From: an uncultured Alphaproteobacteria bacterium
Lineage (GTDB): Bacteria > Pseudomonadota > Alphaproteobacteria > HIMB59 > GCA-002718135
Reading direction: 5' to 3'
DNA: 39,210 bases
Assembly (NCBI GenBank): GCA_902600225.1
Contig: CACKIH010000011.1
Span: 1-39,210, forward strand
Both the position numbers and the translations under genes were made by a program. How positions within the stretch are numbered: position 1 is the stretch's first letter; each line of letters starts with the position of its first letter. The notes under the pieces were generated by a model. The model searched no databases, was not told the DNA's origin, and saw only the letters and a list, made by a program, of their open reading frames with translations. Shown in pieces: positions 1 to 10,686 of the stretch.

Positions 1-861
1 TAAAAAAACATTAGAAGCATTTATTTTAGTAAAGTTTTTGCCAAATTTTTTGGAAAATATTTTTGACACTTCGTTAGCTTCATTTTTTCTTAGAAGACCA
101 TGATCAACAAAAATACAATAAAGATTTTTGTTAACAGCTTTGCTTAATAAATATGCAGTAACTGTGGAATCTACACCTCCAGATAAACCACAGATTATTT
201 TTTTATTCTTAATTTCATTTTTTAATTCTGATACTTTATTTGTAATAAATTTTTGAATTTTGAATTTATTTTTTATATTTACAATATTGTAAACAAAATT
301 ATTAATTATTTTTGAACCAAAATCTGTATGATAGACCTCAGGATGAAATTGAAGGCAATAAATTTTATTTTTATAATTTTCAATTGATGAAATAATTTTA
401 TTGTTTGATAAAGATGTTATTGAAAAAAGTTTTGGTATTTTATTTATATTATCTCCATGAGACATCCATACTTTGATTTTTCGTTTGTTTATTCCTTTAA
501 ATAAAAGTGATTTTTTCTTAATGTTTATAATAGTGTGACCATACTCTCTATGCGTAGATCGTTTTACTACACCTTTCAAATTTTTTGTTACTAATTGCAT
601 GCCATAGCAAATTGCTAAAACTGGTTTTTTCATTTTTAAAATTTCTTGATTTAATTTTGGGGCATTTTTGTCGAGTACTGATCTAGGTCCTCCAGATAAT
701 ATAAATGCCGATGGTTTGATTTCATTTAAAATTTTTTTCGTAATTTTATTAAAAGGATAGATAAGACAAAAGACTTCTAACTCTCTTATTCTTCTCGCTA
801 TTAATTGTGTGTATTGAGATCCATAATCTACAATTAAAATAGTTTCTAATTTACTCTTCAT
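1..861 (-). CDS. guaA: GMP synthase (glutamine-hydrolysing), N-terminal part, cut by the window edge
   Basis: The gene starts at an ATG at 861 on the minus strand and runs off the left edge; 287 codons are visible out of the usual 510-530. It converts XMP to GMP using ATP and glutamine-derived ammonia, the last step of GMP synthesis, in the cytoplasm. The class I amidotransferase domain is clear: VDYGSQYTQLIARRIRE near residue 11, the nucleophile Cys85 in LAICYGMQ, and FHPEV carrying the His of the triad. The ATP-pyrophosphatase P-loop GLSGGVDST follows. Its start overlaps the 3' end of rlmE by 11 bp, so the two are probably co-transcribed. I translated this by hand. Confidence 0.95.
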   Translation of the reverse strand, partial: MKSKLETILIVDYGSQYTQLIARRIRELEVFCLIYPFNKITKKILNEIKPSAFILSGGPRSVLDKNAPKLNQEILKMKKPVLAICYGMQLVTKNLKGVVKRSTHREYGHTIINIKKKSLLFKGINKRKIKVWMSHGDNINKIPKLFSITSLSNNKIISSIENYKNKIYCLQFHPEVYHTDFGSKIINNFVYNIVNIKNKFKIQKFITNKVSELKNEIKNKKIICGLSGGVDSTVTAYLLSKAVNKNLYCIFVDHGLLRKNEANEVSKIFSKKFGKNFTKINASNVFL

Positions 862-1450
862 GCAATCTAAATCCTCTTGATATTATAAATATTTCACTTG
901 ATTCTTGTCTTGATGATTTTGGCTTAAAATACTCAACTTTATCAAAAATTTTTTTAAGCATCTTTATAATTTCCTTTTCTTCCTCTCCCTTCCAAATTTT
1001 GAATATAAATGATCCTTTTTTTTTTAATATTATTTCTAATCTGTCTATAACTTCATATATTAATTGACTTATCCTGAGATGATCTGTTGATTGATGACCA
1101 GTTGTATTAGGAGCTACATCAGATAAAACCAAATCAAATTTATTTTTTAAATTAGTAAAATTATATTTTAAAAAATCCTCTCTATAGAAAGCTATACGTT
1201 TATTATTCATTTTCATATCTAATAAATCAAAACAGGTTATATTAGTTTTTAAATTGTAATTTAAGATGACTTGAGTCCAACCACCTGGAGATGATCCAAG
1301 CTCTAGTATTTCTCTAGAGTGTTCAATTATTTTATATTTTTGCTCAATCTCTTCTAGTTTAAACGCAGCTCGATTTATATACCCTAACTGTTTAGCTTTC
1401 TTTACAAACTGATCATTTTTTTGTCTATTAACCCAGTTTTTTGATTTCAT
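851..1450 (-). CDS. rlmE: 23S rRNA (uridine-2'-O)-methyltransferase RlmE/FtsJ
   Basis: This cytoplasmic enzyme 2'-O-methylates U2552 of 23S rRNA in the late 50S subunit. The SAM-binding motif LELGSSPGGWTQV, the acidic DLVLSDVAPN motif and FKIWKG are visible, and with K of RAAFKLEEI they supply the K-D-K-E type catalytic set of the family. The frame is open up to an ATG at 1507, giving 218 aa, but those first 19 residues (MSYILKLIKNNFLLTLLSF) are hydrophobic and unlike the family. I chose the internal ATG at 1450, which gives 199 aa beginning MKSKNWVNRQKNDQFVKKA, as in other RlmE proteins. Neither start has a clear Shine-Dalgarno. It is divergent from the adaptor gene and overlaps guaA. Confidence 0.92.
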   Translation of the reverse strand: MKSKNWVNRQKNDQFVKKAKQLGYINRAAFKLEEIEQKYKIIEHSREILELGSSPGGWTQVILNYNLKTNITCFDLLDMKMNNKRIAFYREDFLKYNFTNLKNKFDLVLSDVAPNTTGHQSTDHLRISQLIYEVIDRLEIILKKKGSFIFKIWKGEEEKEIIKMLKKIFDKVEYFKPKSSRQESSEIFIISRGFRLHEE

Positions 1451-1519
1451 AAAAGATAATAAAGTTAACAAAAAATTGTTTTTTATTAACTTTAATATAT
1501 ATGACATGTACGATATTTA

Positions 1520-2761
1520 ATGAAAAGATCAATATTTATAGCCCTCATAATACTTGCCGCTGTTGTTGGATGGATTGGTTCTGGTCAATTTACAAATAAT
1601 GTTGTTGCGCAAGACGATAATACAGAAACTAGCACTGAAACAGAAACATCATATTCACAAGATACAGAAAATAACGATAATAAAGATTTTACATTTTCTG
1701 TTGAAACAAAGGTATTTACTTCCAGTTTAATTGATCAATCCATTGAATTACAAGGTCAAACTATTCATAATAAAAAAATTGATGTTAAATCTGAAACATC
1801 TGGCAACATAGATAATATTCAATTTGCAAGAGGAGATAGAGTATCTCAAAATGCTGAAATGATTACAATTTCACTAGAGGATAGAAATGAAAAGCTTTCT
1901 AGTGCAAAAAAAGATTTAGAAAGACTTAATAAAGAATTAATTTTAAATGAAAAAAACAGAGATAATCTACTTAGACAAAATGTTGAGAGAATTGAATTGT
2001 ATGAAATTGAATATGCATCTGCAAAACAACTTATTGATAAAGGCTTAAGTTCAAAATCAAAATTAAGTTTAGCATCTTTTAATCTTGCCAATGCTCAAGC
2101 GGATAGAGAAGATATTAAAATAAAATTTGAATCTACCTTAGCAAACCTTGAAGCTCAAATTTCAAATGTAAAATCAACTTTAAAGAACATAAAACTTGAT
2201 ATACAAAAAACTACTATCACGGCACCATTTGATGGAATTATTTCAGAAAAAATGGTTGAGGAAACTGAATTCATCTCAATAGGCACTCCCCTATTTACTA
2301 TAATTGATTTAGACCCTATCAAGATTGAAGGTTATTTATCTGAATTTGACGTAAATAAAGTAAGTGTTGGTACTAAAGCTTTAATCGAAGATAGTAATGG
2401 TATTAAAAAAAATGGAATAATATCTTTTATTTCTCCATCAGCTGAAACTAGTACTAGAACATTCGAAATTACTATTGAAGCTGATAACAAAGATCTCTCT
2501 TATAAAAGTGGTATAACAACTAAAATTGTTATCAAAGGTTCAGAACTTAAAGCTCACAAAATACCACCTTCAATATTAACTTTATTAGACGATGGGACTG
2601 TAGGTGTTAAAGCCGTAGATAATGATAATAAAGTTACTTTTTATCCAACTAAAACAATTAAGGATACAATAGATGGAATGTGGGTTTCTGGATTACCAGA
2701 GACAGTAAATTTAATTGTAAGTGGTCAAGAATATATAAGTATTGGTGAAACAATAAACTAA
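1520..2761 (+). CDS. RND efflux periplasmic adaptor (membrane fusion protein, HlyD/AcrA family)
   Basis: The protein has 413 aa. Residues 1-31 form a signal/anchor segment ending near NNVVAQ, followed by an acidic low-complexity linker (about 32-55). A barrel-sandwich half-motif follows (SETSGNIDNIQFARGDRVS), then a long alpha-helical hairpin at about 120-235. The second lipoyl half is ITAPFDGIISEKMVEE, and a beta-barrel region follows. This is the order expected of an adaptor linking an inner-membrane RND pump to an outer-membrane channel. The RND gene starts 5 bp downstream, so the pair is an operon. No outer-membrane channel gene is in the window, and the substrate cannot be told from sequence. 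Confidence 0.9.
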   Translation: MKRSIFIALIILAAVVGWIGSGQFTNNVVAQDDNTETSTETETSYSQDTENNDNKDFTFSVETKVFTSSLIDQSIELQGQTIHNKKIDVKSETSGNIDNIQFARGDRVSQNAEMITISLEDRNEKLSSAKKDLERLNKELILNEKNRDNLLRQNVERIELYEIEYASAKQLIDKGLSSKSKLSLASFNLANAQADREDIKIKFESTLANLEAQISNVKSTLKNIKLDIQKTTITAPFDGIISEKMVEETEFISIGTPLFTIIDLDPIKIEGYLSEFDVNKVSVGTKALIEDSNGIKKNGIISFISPSAETSTRTFEITIEADNKDLSYKSGITTKIVIKGSELKAHKIPPSILTLLDDGTVGVKAVDNDNKVTFYPTKTIKDTIDGMWVSGLPETVNLIVSGQEYISIGETIN

Positions 2762-2766
2762 TCTCA

Positions 2767-5700
2767 ATGAAAATTAATATTATAGATTACGCAATTAGCC
2801 ATTCCCGAGTTTTCATGGGAATACTTATTTTTATTATTTTTTCAGGTGCATCTACTTACATCACAATGCCCAAAGAATCATCTCCTGATGTAAGCATACC
2901 AATAGTTTATATTTCACTAAGTCAAAATGGTATTTCTGCACAGGACTCAGAAAGACTTTTAGTTAAACCAATTGAAGATGAAGTTAAAACTGTTGAAGGA
3001 GTAAAAGAAGTAAGATCAACAGCTTATTCAGGTGGCGGTAATGTTTTATTAGAATTTGATGCTGGATTTGATTCTGATCAAGCTATGGTTGATATTAGAG
3101 ATAAAGTTGATAGAGCTAAGGGCGATCTACCTAGTGAAGCAGATGAGCCAACAGTTAACGAAGTTAACATAAGTACATTTCCTATTTTATCCATTTCTTT
3201 AAGTGGAGATGTTCCTAATAGAACTCTTCAGGATTTAGCTGACATTTTGCAAGATGATATAGAAACAATTCCTAGTGTTTTAGAAGCTAAAATAGGCGGT
3301 AAAAGAAATGAACAAGTTGACATACTAATTAATCCAACTGCAGTTGATAGCTATGGTATCAATCTTGAGAGTCTTATTAATATTGTTAGAGAAAATAACA
3401 AAATGGTATCTGCTGGTGGTCAAGACACTGGTGACGGAAGTTTTGATATTAAAGTTCCAGGTTTATACGAAACTATTGAAGATGTATTAAATACTCCTGT
3501 TAAAACTAACGGAGATTCAGTTATTACTTTCAGGGATATTGCTGAAGTTAAAAGAACATTTGAAGATAGGCAATCTTATGCAAATGTAAATGGATCTAAT
3601 TCAATAACTATTGATGTTTCTAAAAGAATTGGTGAAAATATTATTAATACTATTGAAGAAGTAAAAAGAATAACTGCAATTACTGCTAAAAGTTTTCCTG
3701 AAAATGTTGAAATCTCTTTTGGAAATGATCAATCAAAAGGAATTAAAACTATGTTAAATAGTCTGCAAAATAACGTCATAGCAGCTATAATCCTTGTTTT
3801 AATTATTATTTTAGGAGCCTTAGGTGTTAGATCTGGTTTATTAGTTGGTGTATCTATTCCAGGATCATTTTTATCAGGTTTATTAGCTCTGTCTGTAATG
3901 GGATTTACTATTAATATTGTTGTATTATTTGCTCTAATTTTATCTGTAGGACTATTAGTCGATGGAGCAATTGTTGTCGTTGAATATGCAGATAGAAAAA
4001 TGAAAGAAGGACTTGGTGTAAAAGATGCTTTCGCAAATGCATCAAAAAAAATGTCACTACCAATTATATCCTCGACTGCAACTACCCTAGCAGCCTTTCT
4101 ACCTTTAATATTCTGGCCTGGTATAGCTGGTGAATTTATGAAATATTTACCAATAACACTTATATGTGTTCTTATTTCTTCTTTGTTTATGGCACTACTG
4201 TTTGTCCCAGTTTTAGGATCTATTTTAAATACTGTTTCAAGAATACTTCTCCAATTTATTGTACCATTACTAATATCATTAATTTTTTACAATCTATTAT
4301 CTTATGGATTTGGATTATTAAATCTTGAAAGATTTAGTTTATTTATAACAATTGGAAAATATTTACTGAGCTTCGCTTTATTTATATTTGTATTTATAAG
4401 AATTATACCAAGAGTTTATAAAATTTCAGAAAATGTAAATTCTACAGATAAATTAGTTTCTAAAAATGCAAAAATCTTATCTTCAGAATCAAATGAACCT
4501 GTTTTAAACGTAACTGGTTTTGTTGGATTTTATGCAAAAGTATTAAACTTCTTATTATTTCATCCTTTAAAGGTGATGATTAGTGCTTTAGTAATATTAG
4601 TTGCTGTAAACTACACCTATACTAAAGTTGGAGAAGGTGTAGAATTTTTCCCAGACGTTGAGCCAGATCTTGCAAAAATCGTAGTCTTTGCAAGAGGTAA
4701 TCTCTCAGTTGAAGAAAAAAAAGATTATGTATCAAGAGTTGAGAATATTATTTTAAAGCTTCAATCGGAAAGACAAGAATTTAAAAATATTTATTCTTTA
4801 AGTGGAAATGTAAGTGAACAATCAGAGGCATCAGAAGACTTTATTGGATCAATAAGTTTGGAATATACAGATTGGGATAAAAGAAGAAAATCAAAAGTAA
4901 TTCTTGCAGAAATTTTGGAAGCCACAAAAAGCATCAATGGGATTAAAGTAGAGTCAAGAGAACAACAAGGTGGTCCTGGTGAAGGTAAACCAATTAACAT
5001 TAAATTAACCAGTGATAATAAGCAACTTTTAATAGCTGAAGGAATTAAGCTTAAAAAATTCATGGATAGTTATCCAAAGTTAATGAATGTAGAAGATAAT
5101 TTACCAGCACCTGGGATAGAATGGGAAATTAATGTAGATAGAAAACAAGCTTCTAAGTTTGGAGCTAACATTACATCAATTGGTAATGTAATTAAACTTG
5201 CAACAAACGGTCTTAAACTTGGTGAATATAGACCTGATGATAGTAATGAAAGTATACCACTTTATCTTCGTTATCCAAATGAAGGAAGAACATTGGATAG
5301 AATTGATAACTTAAGAGTTACTACTTCAAATGGTTTAGTTCCAATATCCAATTTTGTAGAAATTGTTCCAAATAGCAGAACAGGAAATATAATTAGAGTA
5401 GATTCAAAAAATGCTATAAATATTCAGGCAGATGTAGAGCCTGGAACTTATCCTGATGGAAAAGTAAAAGAACTTGAGTACGTATTAGGAATTTCAGATA
5501 CTGCTCCGTCTTGGAGAGGAAGAACTTTAGATTTACCTCGTTATGAATTAGATAACAAAGTAAGGGCTGAACTTATTGGAGAAAATGAAGATCAAAAAGA
5601 AGCTCAAGAATTTTTAACAGGAGCTTTTGGTGTAGCTTTATTTTTAATGCTAATGATACTTCTATTGCAGTTTAATAGTTTTTATAGTGCATTCTTAATT

Positions 5701-6162
5701 CTTTTTGCAGTAGTAATGTCCACAGCTGGTGTTTTTATAGGTTTAATGGTAACGGCACAGCCATTTGGTATTGTTATGTCAGGAGTTGGAGTAATTGCTC
5801 TTGCTGGAATAGTTGTAAATAATAATATTATATTGATTGATACATTTGATTTTTTAAAGACTAAAACATCTAGTATTAGAGAAGCCATTATCAAAACAGG
5901 GGCACAGAGACTGAGACCAGTTTTACTTACAACAACTACAACAGTACTAGGATTATTACCAATGGTTACAATGACAAATGTTGACTTCATATCTAGAGAA
6001 ATAACTAGAGGTTCGCCAGATACCCAGTGGTGGGTTCAATTATCAACAGCTATAGTATTTGGACTACTTTTTGCGACATTTCTTACTTTAGTTGTAACAC
6101 CATCAGCACTAATGTTTAGAGAAAACATTAAGAATTGGTATAAGAATAAAATTTCTAGTTAA
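2767..6162 (+). CDS. RND superfamily efflux transporter (AcrB/MexF-like permease)
   Basis: The 1131-aa inner-membrane proton-driven pump has the duplicated RND layout: TM1 near residues 14-33, a periplasmic porter domain, TM2-6 around 335-490, an extra hydrophobic stretch near 495-560, the second porter domain, and TM8-12 near 940-1120. TM4 contains GLLVDGAIVVVE, with Asp399 matching one of the two proton-relay Asp residues of AcrB; the second is Gly400. In TM10 the sequence AGIVVNNNIILID has Asn where AcrB has Lys940. It pairs with the adaptor gene just upstream. The altered relay residues point to a group other than classical AcrB, so I give no substrate. Confidence 0.92.
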   Translation: MKINIIDYAISHSRVFMGILIFIIFSGASTYITMPKESSPDVSIPIVYISLSQNGISAQDSERLLVKPIEDEVKTVEGVKEVRSTAYSGGGNVLLEFDAGFDSDQAMVDIRDKVDRAKGDLPSEADEPTVNEVNISTFPILSISLSGDVPNRTLQDLADILQDDIETIPSVLEAKIGGKRNEQVDILINPTAVDSYGINLESLINIVRENNKMVSAGGQDTGDGSFDIKVPGLYETIEDVLNTPVKTNGDSVITFRDIAEVKRTFEDRQSYANVNGSNSITIDVSKRIGENIINTIEEVKRITAITAKSFPENVEISFGNDQSKGIKTMLNSLQNNVIAAIILVLIIILGALGVRSGLLVGVSIPGSFLSGLLALSVMGFTINIVVLFALILSVGLLVDGAIVVVEYADRKMKEGLGVKDAFANASKKMSLPIISSTATTLAAFLPLIFWPGIAGEFMKYLPITLICVLISSLFMALLFVPVLGSILNTVSRILLQFIVPLLISLIFYNLLSYGFGLLNLERFSLFITIGKYLLSFALFIFVFIRIIPRVYKISENVNSTDKLVSKNAKILSSESNEPVLNVTGFVGFYAKVLNFLLFHPLKVMISALVILVAVNYTYTKVGEGVEFFPDVEPDLAKIVVFARGNLSVEEKKDYVSRVENIILKLQSERQEFKNIYSLSGNVSEQSEASEDFIGSISLEYTDWDKRRKSKVILAEILEATKSINGIKVESREQQGGPGEGKPINIKLTSDNKQLLIAEGIKLKKFMDSYPKLMNVEDNLPAPGIEWEINVDRKQASKFGANITSIGNVIKLATNGLKLGEYRPDDSNESIPLYLRYPNEGRTLDRIDNLRVTTSNGLVPISNFVEIVPNSRTGNIIRVDSKNAINIQADVEPGTYPDGKVKELEYVLGISDTAPSWRGRTLDLPRYELDNKVRAELIGENEDQKEAQEFLTGAFGVALFLMLMILLLQFNSFYSAFLILFAVVMSTAGVFIGLMVTAQPFGIVMSGVGVIALAGIVVNNNIILIDTFDFLKTKTSSIREAIIKTGAQRLRPVLLTTTTTVLGLLPMVTMTNVDFISREITRGSPDTQWWVQLSTAIVFGLLFATFLTLVVTPSALMFRENIKNWYKNKISS

Positions 6163-6188
6163 ATTTTTTCTAATAAAAATTTAAATAT

Positions 6189-6740
6189 ATGACTATTAAA
6201 TCTATTACTGTCTATTGCTCATCTTCAGATAAATTAAATAATAAATATTATCAAGATGCAGAAGAAATTAGCAAATTAATATCATCATTTAAAATAAATA
6301 TTGTCTACGGTGGGGCAAAAGTTGGTATTATGGGTGTGATTGCTAAGACAGCAAAAAAATATAAAAATAGAGTTATTGGAGTAATTCCAAATTTTTTGTC
6401 TGAGAGAGAAATAATTTTTGAAAATATAGATGAGTTAAAAATAGTTGATAATATGTCTGAAAGAAAAAAGTTACTATTTGAGTTAGGTGATGCGTATTTA
6501 GCATTACCAGGAGGAACAGGTACTTTAGAAGAAATAGTAGAAGTTGTATCTTGGAAAGTAATGGGTATTCATAATAAGCCAATAATATTTTTTAATAAAA
6601 ATAATTTCTGGGATAATCTATTTCAGCAATTTAAATTTTTTGAAGATGAAAATTTTTCAAATAAAAATTTACAAAACAGTTTTCACATTATAGATACGGT
6701 TGATCAATTAAAAAATATATTAATTAAATGGCAAAAATAA
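6189..6740 (+). CDS. LOG family protein (TIGR00730; nucleoside 5'-monophosphate phosphoribohydrolase type)
   Basis: The 183-aa Rossmann-like protein carries the two hallmark LOG motifs: GGAKVGIMG at residues 41-49 and PGGTGTLEE at 107-115, plus the MSERKK segment with the conserved Arg. Characterised family members remove ribose 5'-phosphate from cytokinin nucleotides or AMP-like nucleotides. In free-living bacteria the physiological substrate is usually unknown and old annotations call it lysine decarboxylase, which the motif does not support. The 3' end overlaps the icd start by 13 bp, so translation is probably coupled. Confidence 0.9.
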   Translation: MTIKSITVYCSSSDKLNNKYYQDAEEISKLISSFKINIVYGGAKVGIMGVIAKTAKKYKNRVIGVIPNFLSEREIIFENIDELKIVDNMSERKKLLFELGDAYLALPGGTGTLEEIVEVVSWKVMGIHNKPIIFFNKNNFWDNLFQQFKFFEDENFSNKNLQNSFHIIDTVDQLKNILIKWQK

Positions 6741-7936
6741 AAGTTAAAAACCCTGTAGTTGAAATGGATGGAGATGAAATGACCAGAATCATCTGGGAGT
6801 ACATCAAAGAACAATTAATTTTGCCCTATCTTGATATAGATATCAAATATTTTGATCTTGGAGTGATTAAAAGAGATGAGACAAATGATCAAATCACAAT
6901 AGATGCTGCCGAGGCGGTGAAAAAATATGGTGTAGGAATAAAATGTGCAACAATTACTCCTGATGAAAATCGAGTAGAGGAATTCAAATTAAAACAAATG
7001 TGGCGTTCTCCCAATGGAACAATAAGAAATATACTGGGAGGAACTATATTTAGACAGCCAATTATATGCAAAAATGTTCCAAGAATAATTACAAACTGGA
7101 ATCATCCAATTGTAGTTGCTAGACATGCCTTTGGTGATCAATATAGAGCGACTGACACATTAATTAATAAACCAGGAACTCTTAAAATGGTTTTTGAACC
7201 TAAAGATGGATCTGAAGGATTTACAAAAGATATTTATGAATTTGAAAAATCTGGTGTAGCCCTATCAATGTATAATTTAGATAATTCAATTAAAGACTTT
7301 GCTAGAGCTTGTTTTAATTATGGACTTAACCTTGGTTGGCCAGTTTACCTTTCTACTAAAAATACTATTTTAAAAATCTATGATGGAAGATTTAAAGATT
7401 TATTTCAGGATGTATTTGATACAGAATTTAAAAATAAGTTTAAAGAAAAAGATATAGTTTATGAACACAGATTAATCGATGATATGGTGGCCTCAGCATT
7501 AAAATGGGAGGGTAATTTTATTTGGGCTTGTAAAAATTATGATGGAGATGTTCAATCAGATTCTGTTGCGCAAGGATTTGGATCACTAGGTTTAATGACA
7601 AGTGTGTTAATGACCCCAGATGGTAAAACAGTAGAAGCTGAGGCTGCACATGGAACTGTTACAAGACATTATAGAAATCATCAGAAAGGAATAGAAACTT
7701 CAACTAATCCTATTGCATCAATCTTTGCTTGGACAAGGGGTTTAAGTTTTAGAGGAGAATTTGATGGTAATAATGAATTAATAAATTTTGCTAAAAAATT
7801 AGAAGAAACGTGTATCAAAACTGTAGAAAGTGGTGAAATGACAAAAGATTTAGCAATATTAATCAATAAAGATCAGAAATGGTTAAACACTCAAGATTTT
7901 TTAAACGCAATAAAAAACAATTTTCAAATTAATTAA
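6728..7936 (+). CDS. icd: NADP-dependent isocitrate dehydrogenase
   Basis: The 402-aa cytoplasmic TCA-cycle enzyme oxidatively decarboxylates isocitrate to 2-oxoglutarate. It belongs to the homodimeric group shared by alphaproteobacteria and eukaryotes: N-terminus [26 protein letters not shown] substrate loop, [12 protein letters not shown], the metal-binding stretch [19 protein letters not shown] and [12 protein letters not shown] near the cofactor site. Length is normal for that group. The start lies inside the end of the LOG gene, and the stop overlaps the alaS stop region by 8 bp in a convergent arrangement, leaving no room for a separate terminator. Confidence 0.96.
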   Translation: MAKIKVKNPVVEMDGDEMTRIIWEYIKEQLILPYLDIDIKYFDLGVIKRDETNDQITIDAAEAVKKYGVGIKCATITPDENRVEEFKLKQMWRSPNGTIRNILGGTIFRQPIICKNVPRIITNWNHPIVVARHAFGDQYRATDTLINKPGTLKMVFEPKDGSEGFTKDIYEFEKSGVALSMYNLDNSIKDFARACFNYGLNLGWPVYLSTKNTILKIYDGRFKDLFQDVFDTEFKNKFKEKDIVYEHRLIDDMVASALKWEGNFIWACKNYDGDVQSDSVAQGFGSLGLMTSVLMTPDGKTVEAEAAHGTVTRHYRNHQKGIETSTNPIASIFAWTRGLSFRGEFDGNNELINFAKKLEETCIKTVESGEMTKDLAILINKDQKWLNTQDFLNAIKNNFQIN

Positions 7937-10601
7937 TAGAATTTAATTTATTTTCTACGTATTTTATACTTTCATTAATTTGACTAACATCTGATCCTCC
8001 TCCTTGAGCAAGATCTTTTCTACCACCCCCGCCCTTTCCACCTAGAATAATCGAAATTTCTTTTATTTCTTTTGAAGCATCAAAAAGATCTGTAATATCT
8101 TCTGTAACTCCCAGCACTATAGATAGTTTGTTTTCATTATTTGAAATTATTAACGAAACAGTATTTTTATTATATTGTTTTTTTTGCTCATCGATAAATG
8201 TTTTCAAAGATTTATTAGGGTAATCTTCAGCAATCAAGTATATAAAATTTAATTCTTTGATTTTTTTTACAACAATATTATCAATATTTTTTGATATAGA
8301 CATATTTTGTTTTAATTTTTCGTGTATCTGAGTTAATTCTTTAATTAATAAAACTTTGTCTTTAGATTGATTTTTAAAATTATAATCAGCATTAATCTTT
8401 TTAATTTTATTCTTTAAATCTTCAATTTGATTATCTTGGTTTTTATTTTTTTCTAATAAATTTCTTTCTATTTCTTTAATATATTTATCTACTGCAATAT
8501 TAGATACAGCTTCTATTCTTCTTATTCCAGATGCAACACTAGATTGATTAGTTATTTTAAATTTACTTATTTCCCCTAATTTAACAACATGAGTTCCTCC
8601 ACATAATTCTTTTGAAAAGAATGATTCATTTTCTTGACCCATTGTTACTACTCTTACTTCATCGCTATATTTTTCTCCAAACAATGCCATCGCACCTTCT
8701 TCGATTGCTTTTTTTTGATCCACGATTTTAATTTCAACAATTCCATTTTTTTGAATTTGATCATTTACAATTTCTTCAATATTCATGAGTTGATCTTTTT
8801 CAATTGGATTATTGTGACTAAAATCAAATCTAAGTTTTTCTGAATTTACAAGTGAGCCCTTCTGCGTGACATGCTTGCCCAGTATTTTTCTTAGAGCAGC
8901 ATGTAATAAATGAGTTGAAGAATGATTATATTTAATAAAATCTCTAGTCTCTGTATTAATGGTTGCTGTAATGGTATCCTCAACTTTGCATCCACCTCTA
9001 ATTACTTTACCTTTGTGAAGAAAATAGTTTCCAAATATTTTTGTTGTATTGATAACTTCAAACTTAAAGTTATCATTTTCAAAAAAACCTTGATCACCGA
9101 CCTGACCACCACTTTCTCCATAAAAAGGTGTTTGATTTAATATTATAATTGCTTCTTGATCTTTTTTAATTTTATCTACTGACTTACTTTCTGATATGAT
9201 TGAAATTATTTTACAATCAGCTTCCATATCAGAATATCCTAAAAATTCTGTTGGATCTATTTTAGAAGTTATTTCAAACCAAATGCCTTCATCCTCGATG
9301 TCTCCTGTACCTTTCCAGCTTTGTCTCGCTCTTTCCTTTTGATCTAACATTTTTTGTTCAAATGTTTTTATATCGACTTCAATATTTTTACTTTTCAAAT
9401 AATCTTGTGTTAAATCTAAGGGAAATCCATAGGTATCGTATAATTTAAATGCTACTTCTCCATTAAATATATTTGTTGAGTTAGAAATTTCCTCATCTAA
9501 AATTTTTATTCCTTTTTCAACAGTTTCCTTGAATTTAGTTTCTTCATTCATTAATGTATTAGTAATGAGATCTTTTGCTCTATCTACTTCAGGATATGAA
9601 TTTTTAATTCCATCTAAAAAAATAGGGAATAACTTATGAAATACAGGATCTTTATTACCTAAAGAATGAGCGTGTCGCATTCCCCTTCTCATTATTCTTC
9701 GTAAGACATATCCTCTACCTTCATTAGAAGGCATTACTCCATCAGCAATTAAAAAAGACGAGGATCTTAAGTGATCTGCAATTACTCTGTGACTAGGATT
9801 TGTTATTGAACTTTCATCGCCACATAGTTTTGTTGATTCATTTATAATCGGTTGAAATAAATCTGTTGAATAATTGTCGTTAGATCCATCTAGAAGAGCT
9901 GTCATTCTCTCTAATCCCATTCCAGTATCAATGGAAGGTTTAGGTAAATTTATTCTCTCAGATTTGGATATTTGCTCATATTGCATAAATACTAAATTCC
10001 ATATTTCTATAAATCTATCACCATCTTCATTTGGAGAACCTGGAGGGCCTCCTTCGTATTTATCACCATGATCATAAAATATTTCAGAACATGGACCGCA
10101 AGGACCAGTTTCACCCATTGACCAAAAGTTATCAGATGTACTAATTTTAATAATTTTATTTTCAGATAAACCAGCTATTTTTTTCCATAAATCAAAAGCT
10201 TCCTGATCATCAGAATAAACAGTTACTAATAGTCTATCTTTATTTATTGAATATTCTTTAGTAATTAGATTCCAAGCTAGTTCTATAGCCAACTCTTTAA
10301 AATAATCTCCAAAAGAGAAATTACCTAACATTTCAAAAAAAGTATGGTGTCTTGTAGTGTATCCTACATTTTCTAAATCATTGTGCTTACCACCTGCTCT
10401 TACACATTTTTGAGCAGTGGTTGCTCTGTTGTAATCTCTTGTCTCTTTACCTGTAAAAATATTTTTAAATTGTACCATTCCAGAGTTAGCAAACATTAGA
10501 GTAGGATCATTATCTGGTACTAGAGAACTAGAATGAATAACCTCATGCCCATTTTTTTTAAAATAATTTAGAAATGTTGACCTAATCTGATTTGAATTCA
10601 T
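7929..10601 (-). CDS. alaS: Alanine-tRNA ligase
   Basis: The 890-aa enzyme charges tRNA-Ala in the cytoplasm. The class II catalytic core opens with [20 protein letters not shown] and [13 protein letters not shown]. The editing domain has the zinc-binding SSTHLLHA and CGGTHV motifs. The C-terminal region is coiled coil (about 705-770) followed by the Gly-rich DHHA1/C-Ala end ([18 protein letters not shown]). Length is typical. It follows recA on the same strand but is separated by a strong terminator, so it probably has its own promoter in the short gap at 10602-10640. Confidence 0.97.
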   Translation of the reverse strand: MNSNQIRSTFLNYFKKNGHEVIHSSSLVPDNDPTLMFANSGMVQFKNIFTGKETRDYNRATTAQKCVRAGGKHNDLENVGYTTRHHTFFEMLGNFSFGDYFKELAIELAWNLITKEYSINKDRLLVTVYSDDQEAFDLWKKIAGLSENKIIKISTSDNFWSMGETGPCGPCSEIFYDHGDKYEGGPPGSPNEDGDRFIEIWNLVFMQYEQISKSERINLPKPSIDTGMGLERMTALLDGSNDNYSTDLFQPIINESTKLCGDESSITNPSHRVIADHLRSSSFLIADGVMPSNEGRGYVLRRIMRRGMRHAHSLGNKDPVFHKLFPIFLDGIKNSYPEVDRAKDLITNTLMNEETKFKETVEKGIKILDEEISNSTNIFNGEVAFKLYDTYGFPLDLTQDYLKSKNIEVDIKTFEQKMLDQKERARQSWKGTGDIEDEGIWFEITSKIDPTEFLGYSDMEADCKIISIISESKSVDKIKKDQEAIIILNQTPFYGESGGQVGDQGFFENDNFKFEVINTTKIFGNYFLHKGKVIRGGCKVEDTITATINTETRDFIKYNHSSTHLLHAALRKILGKHVTQKGSLVNSEKLRFDFSHNNPIEKDQLMNIEEIVNDQIQKNGIVEIKIVDQKKAIEEGAMALFGEKYSDEVRVVTMGQENESFFSKELCGGTHVVKLGEISKFKITNQSSVASGIRRIEAVSNIAVDKYIKEIERNLLEKNKNQDNQIEDLKNKIKKINADYNFKNQSKDKVLLIKELTQIHEKLKQNMSISKNIDNIVVKKIKELNFIYLIAEDYPNKSLKTFIDEQKKQYNKNTVSLIISNNENKLSIVLGVTEDITDLFDASKEIKEISIILGGKGGGGRKDLAQGGGSDVSQINESIKYVENKLNSIN

Positions 10602-10640
10602 GAAAAGGTATTATAACTTGAAAACTCTATTGTCTAAATA

Positions 10641-10667
10641 AAAAAGCGCCTATTTTGAAATAGGCGC
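10641..10667 (-). terminator. Rho-independent terminator downstream of recA
   Basis: A perfect 10-bp inverted repeat, GCGCCTATTT and AAATAGGCGC, lies around a 2-nt centre at 10646-10667. On the minus strand it is followed by TTTTTTATTT. It begins 19 bp after the recA stop and precedes alaS, so it ends the recA transcript. Confidence 0.88.
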
Positions 10668-10686
10668 AAAACAAAAATAATATTTA

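Noticed and set aside
1451-1507. N-terminal extension of RlmE from the upstream ATG
   Set aside because: The extra 19 residues are hydrophobic and do not match the family start; the internal ATG at 1450 fits.
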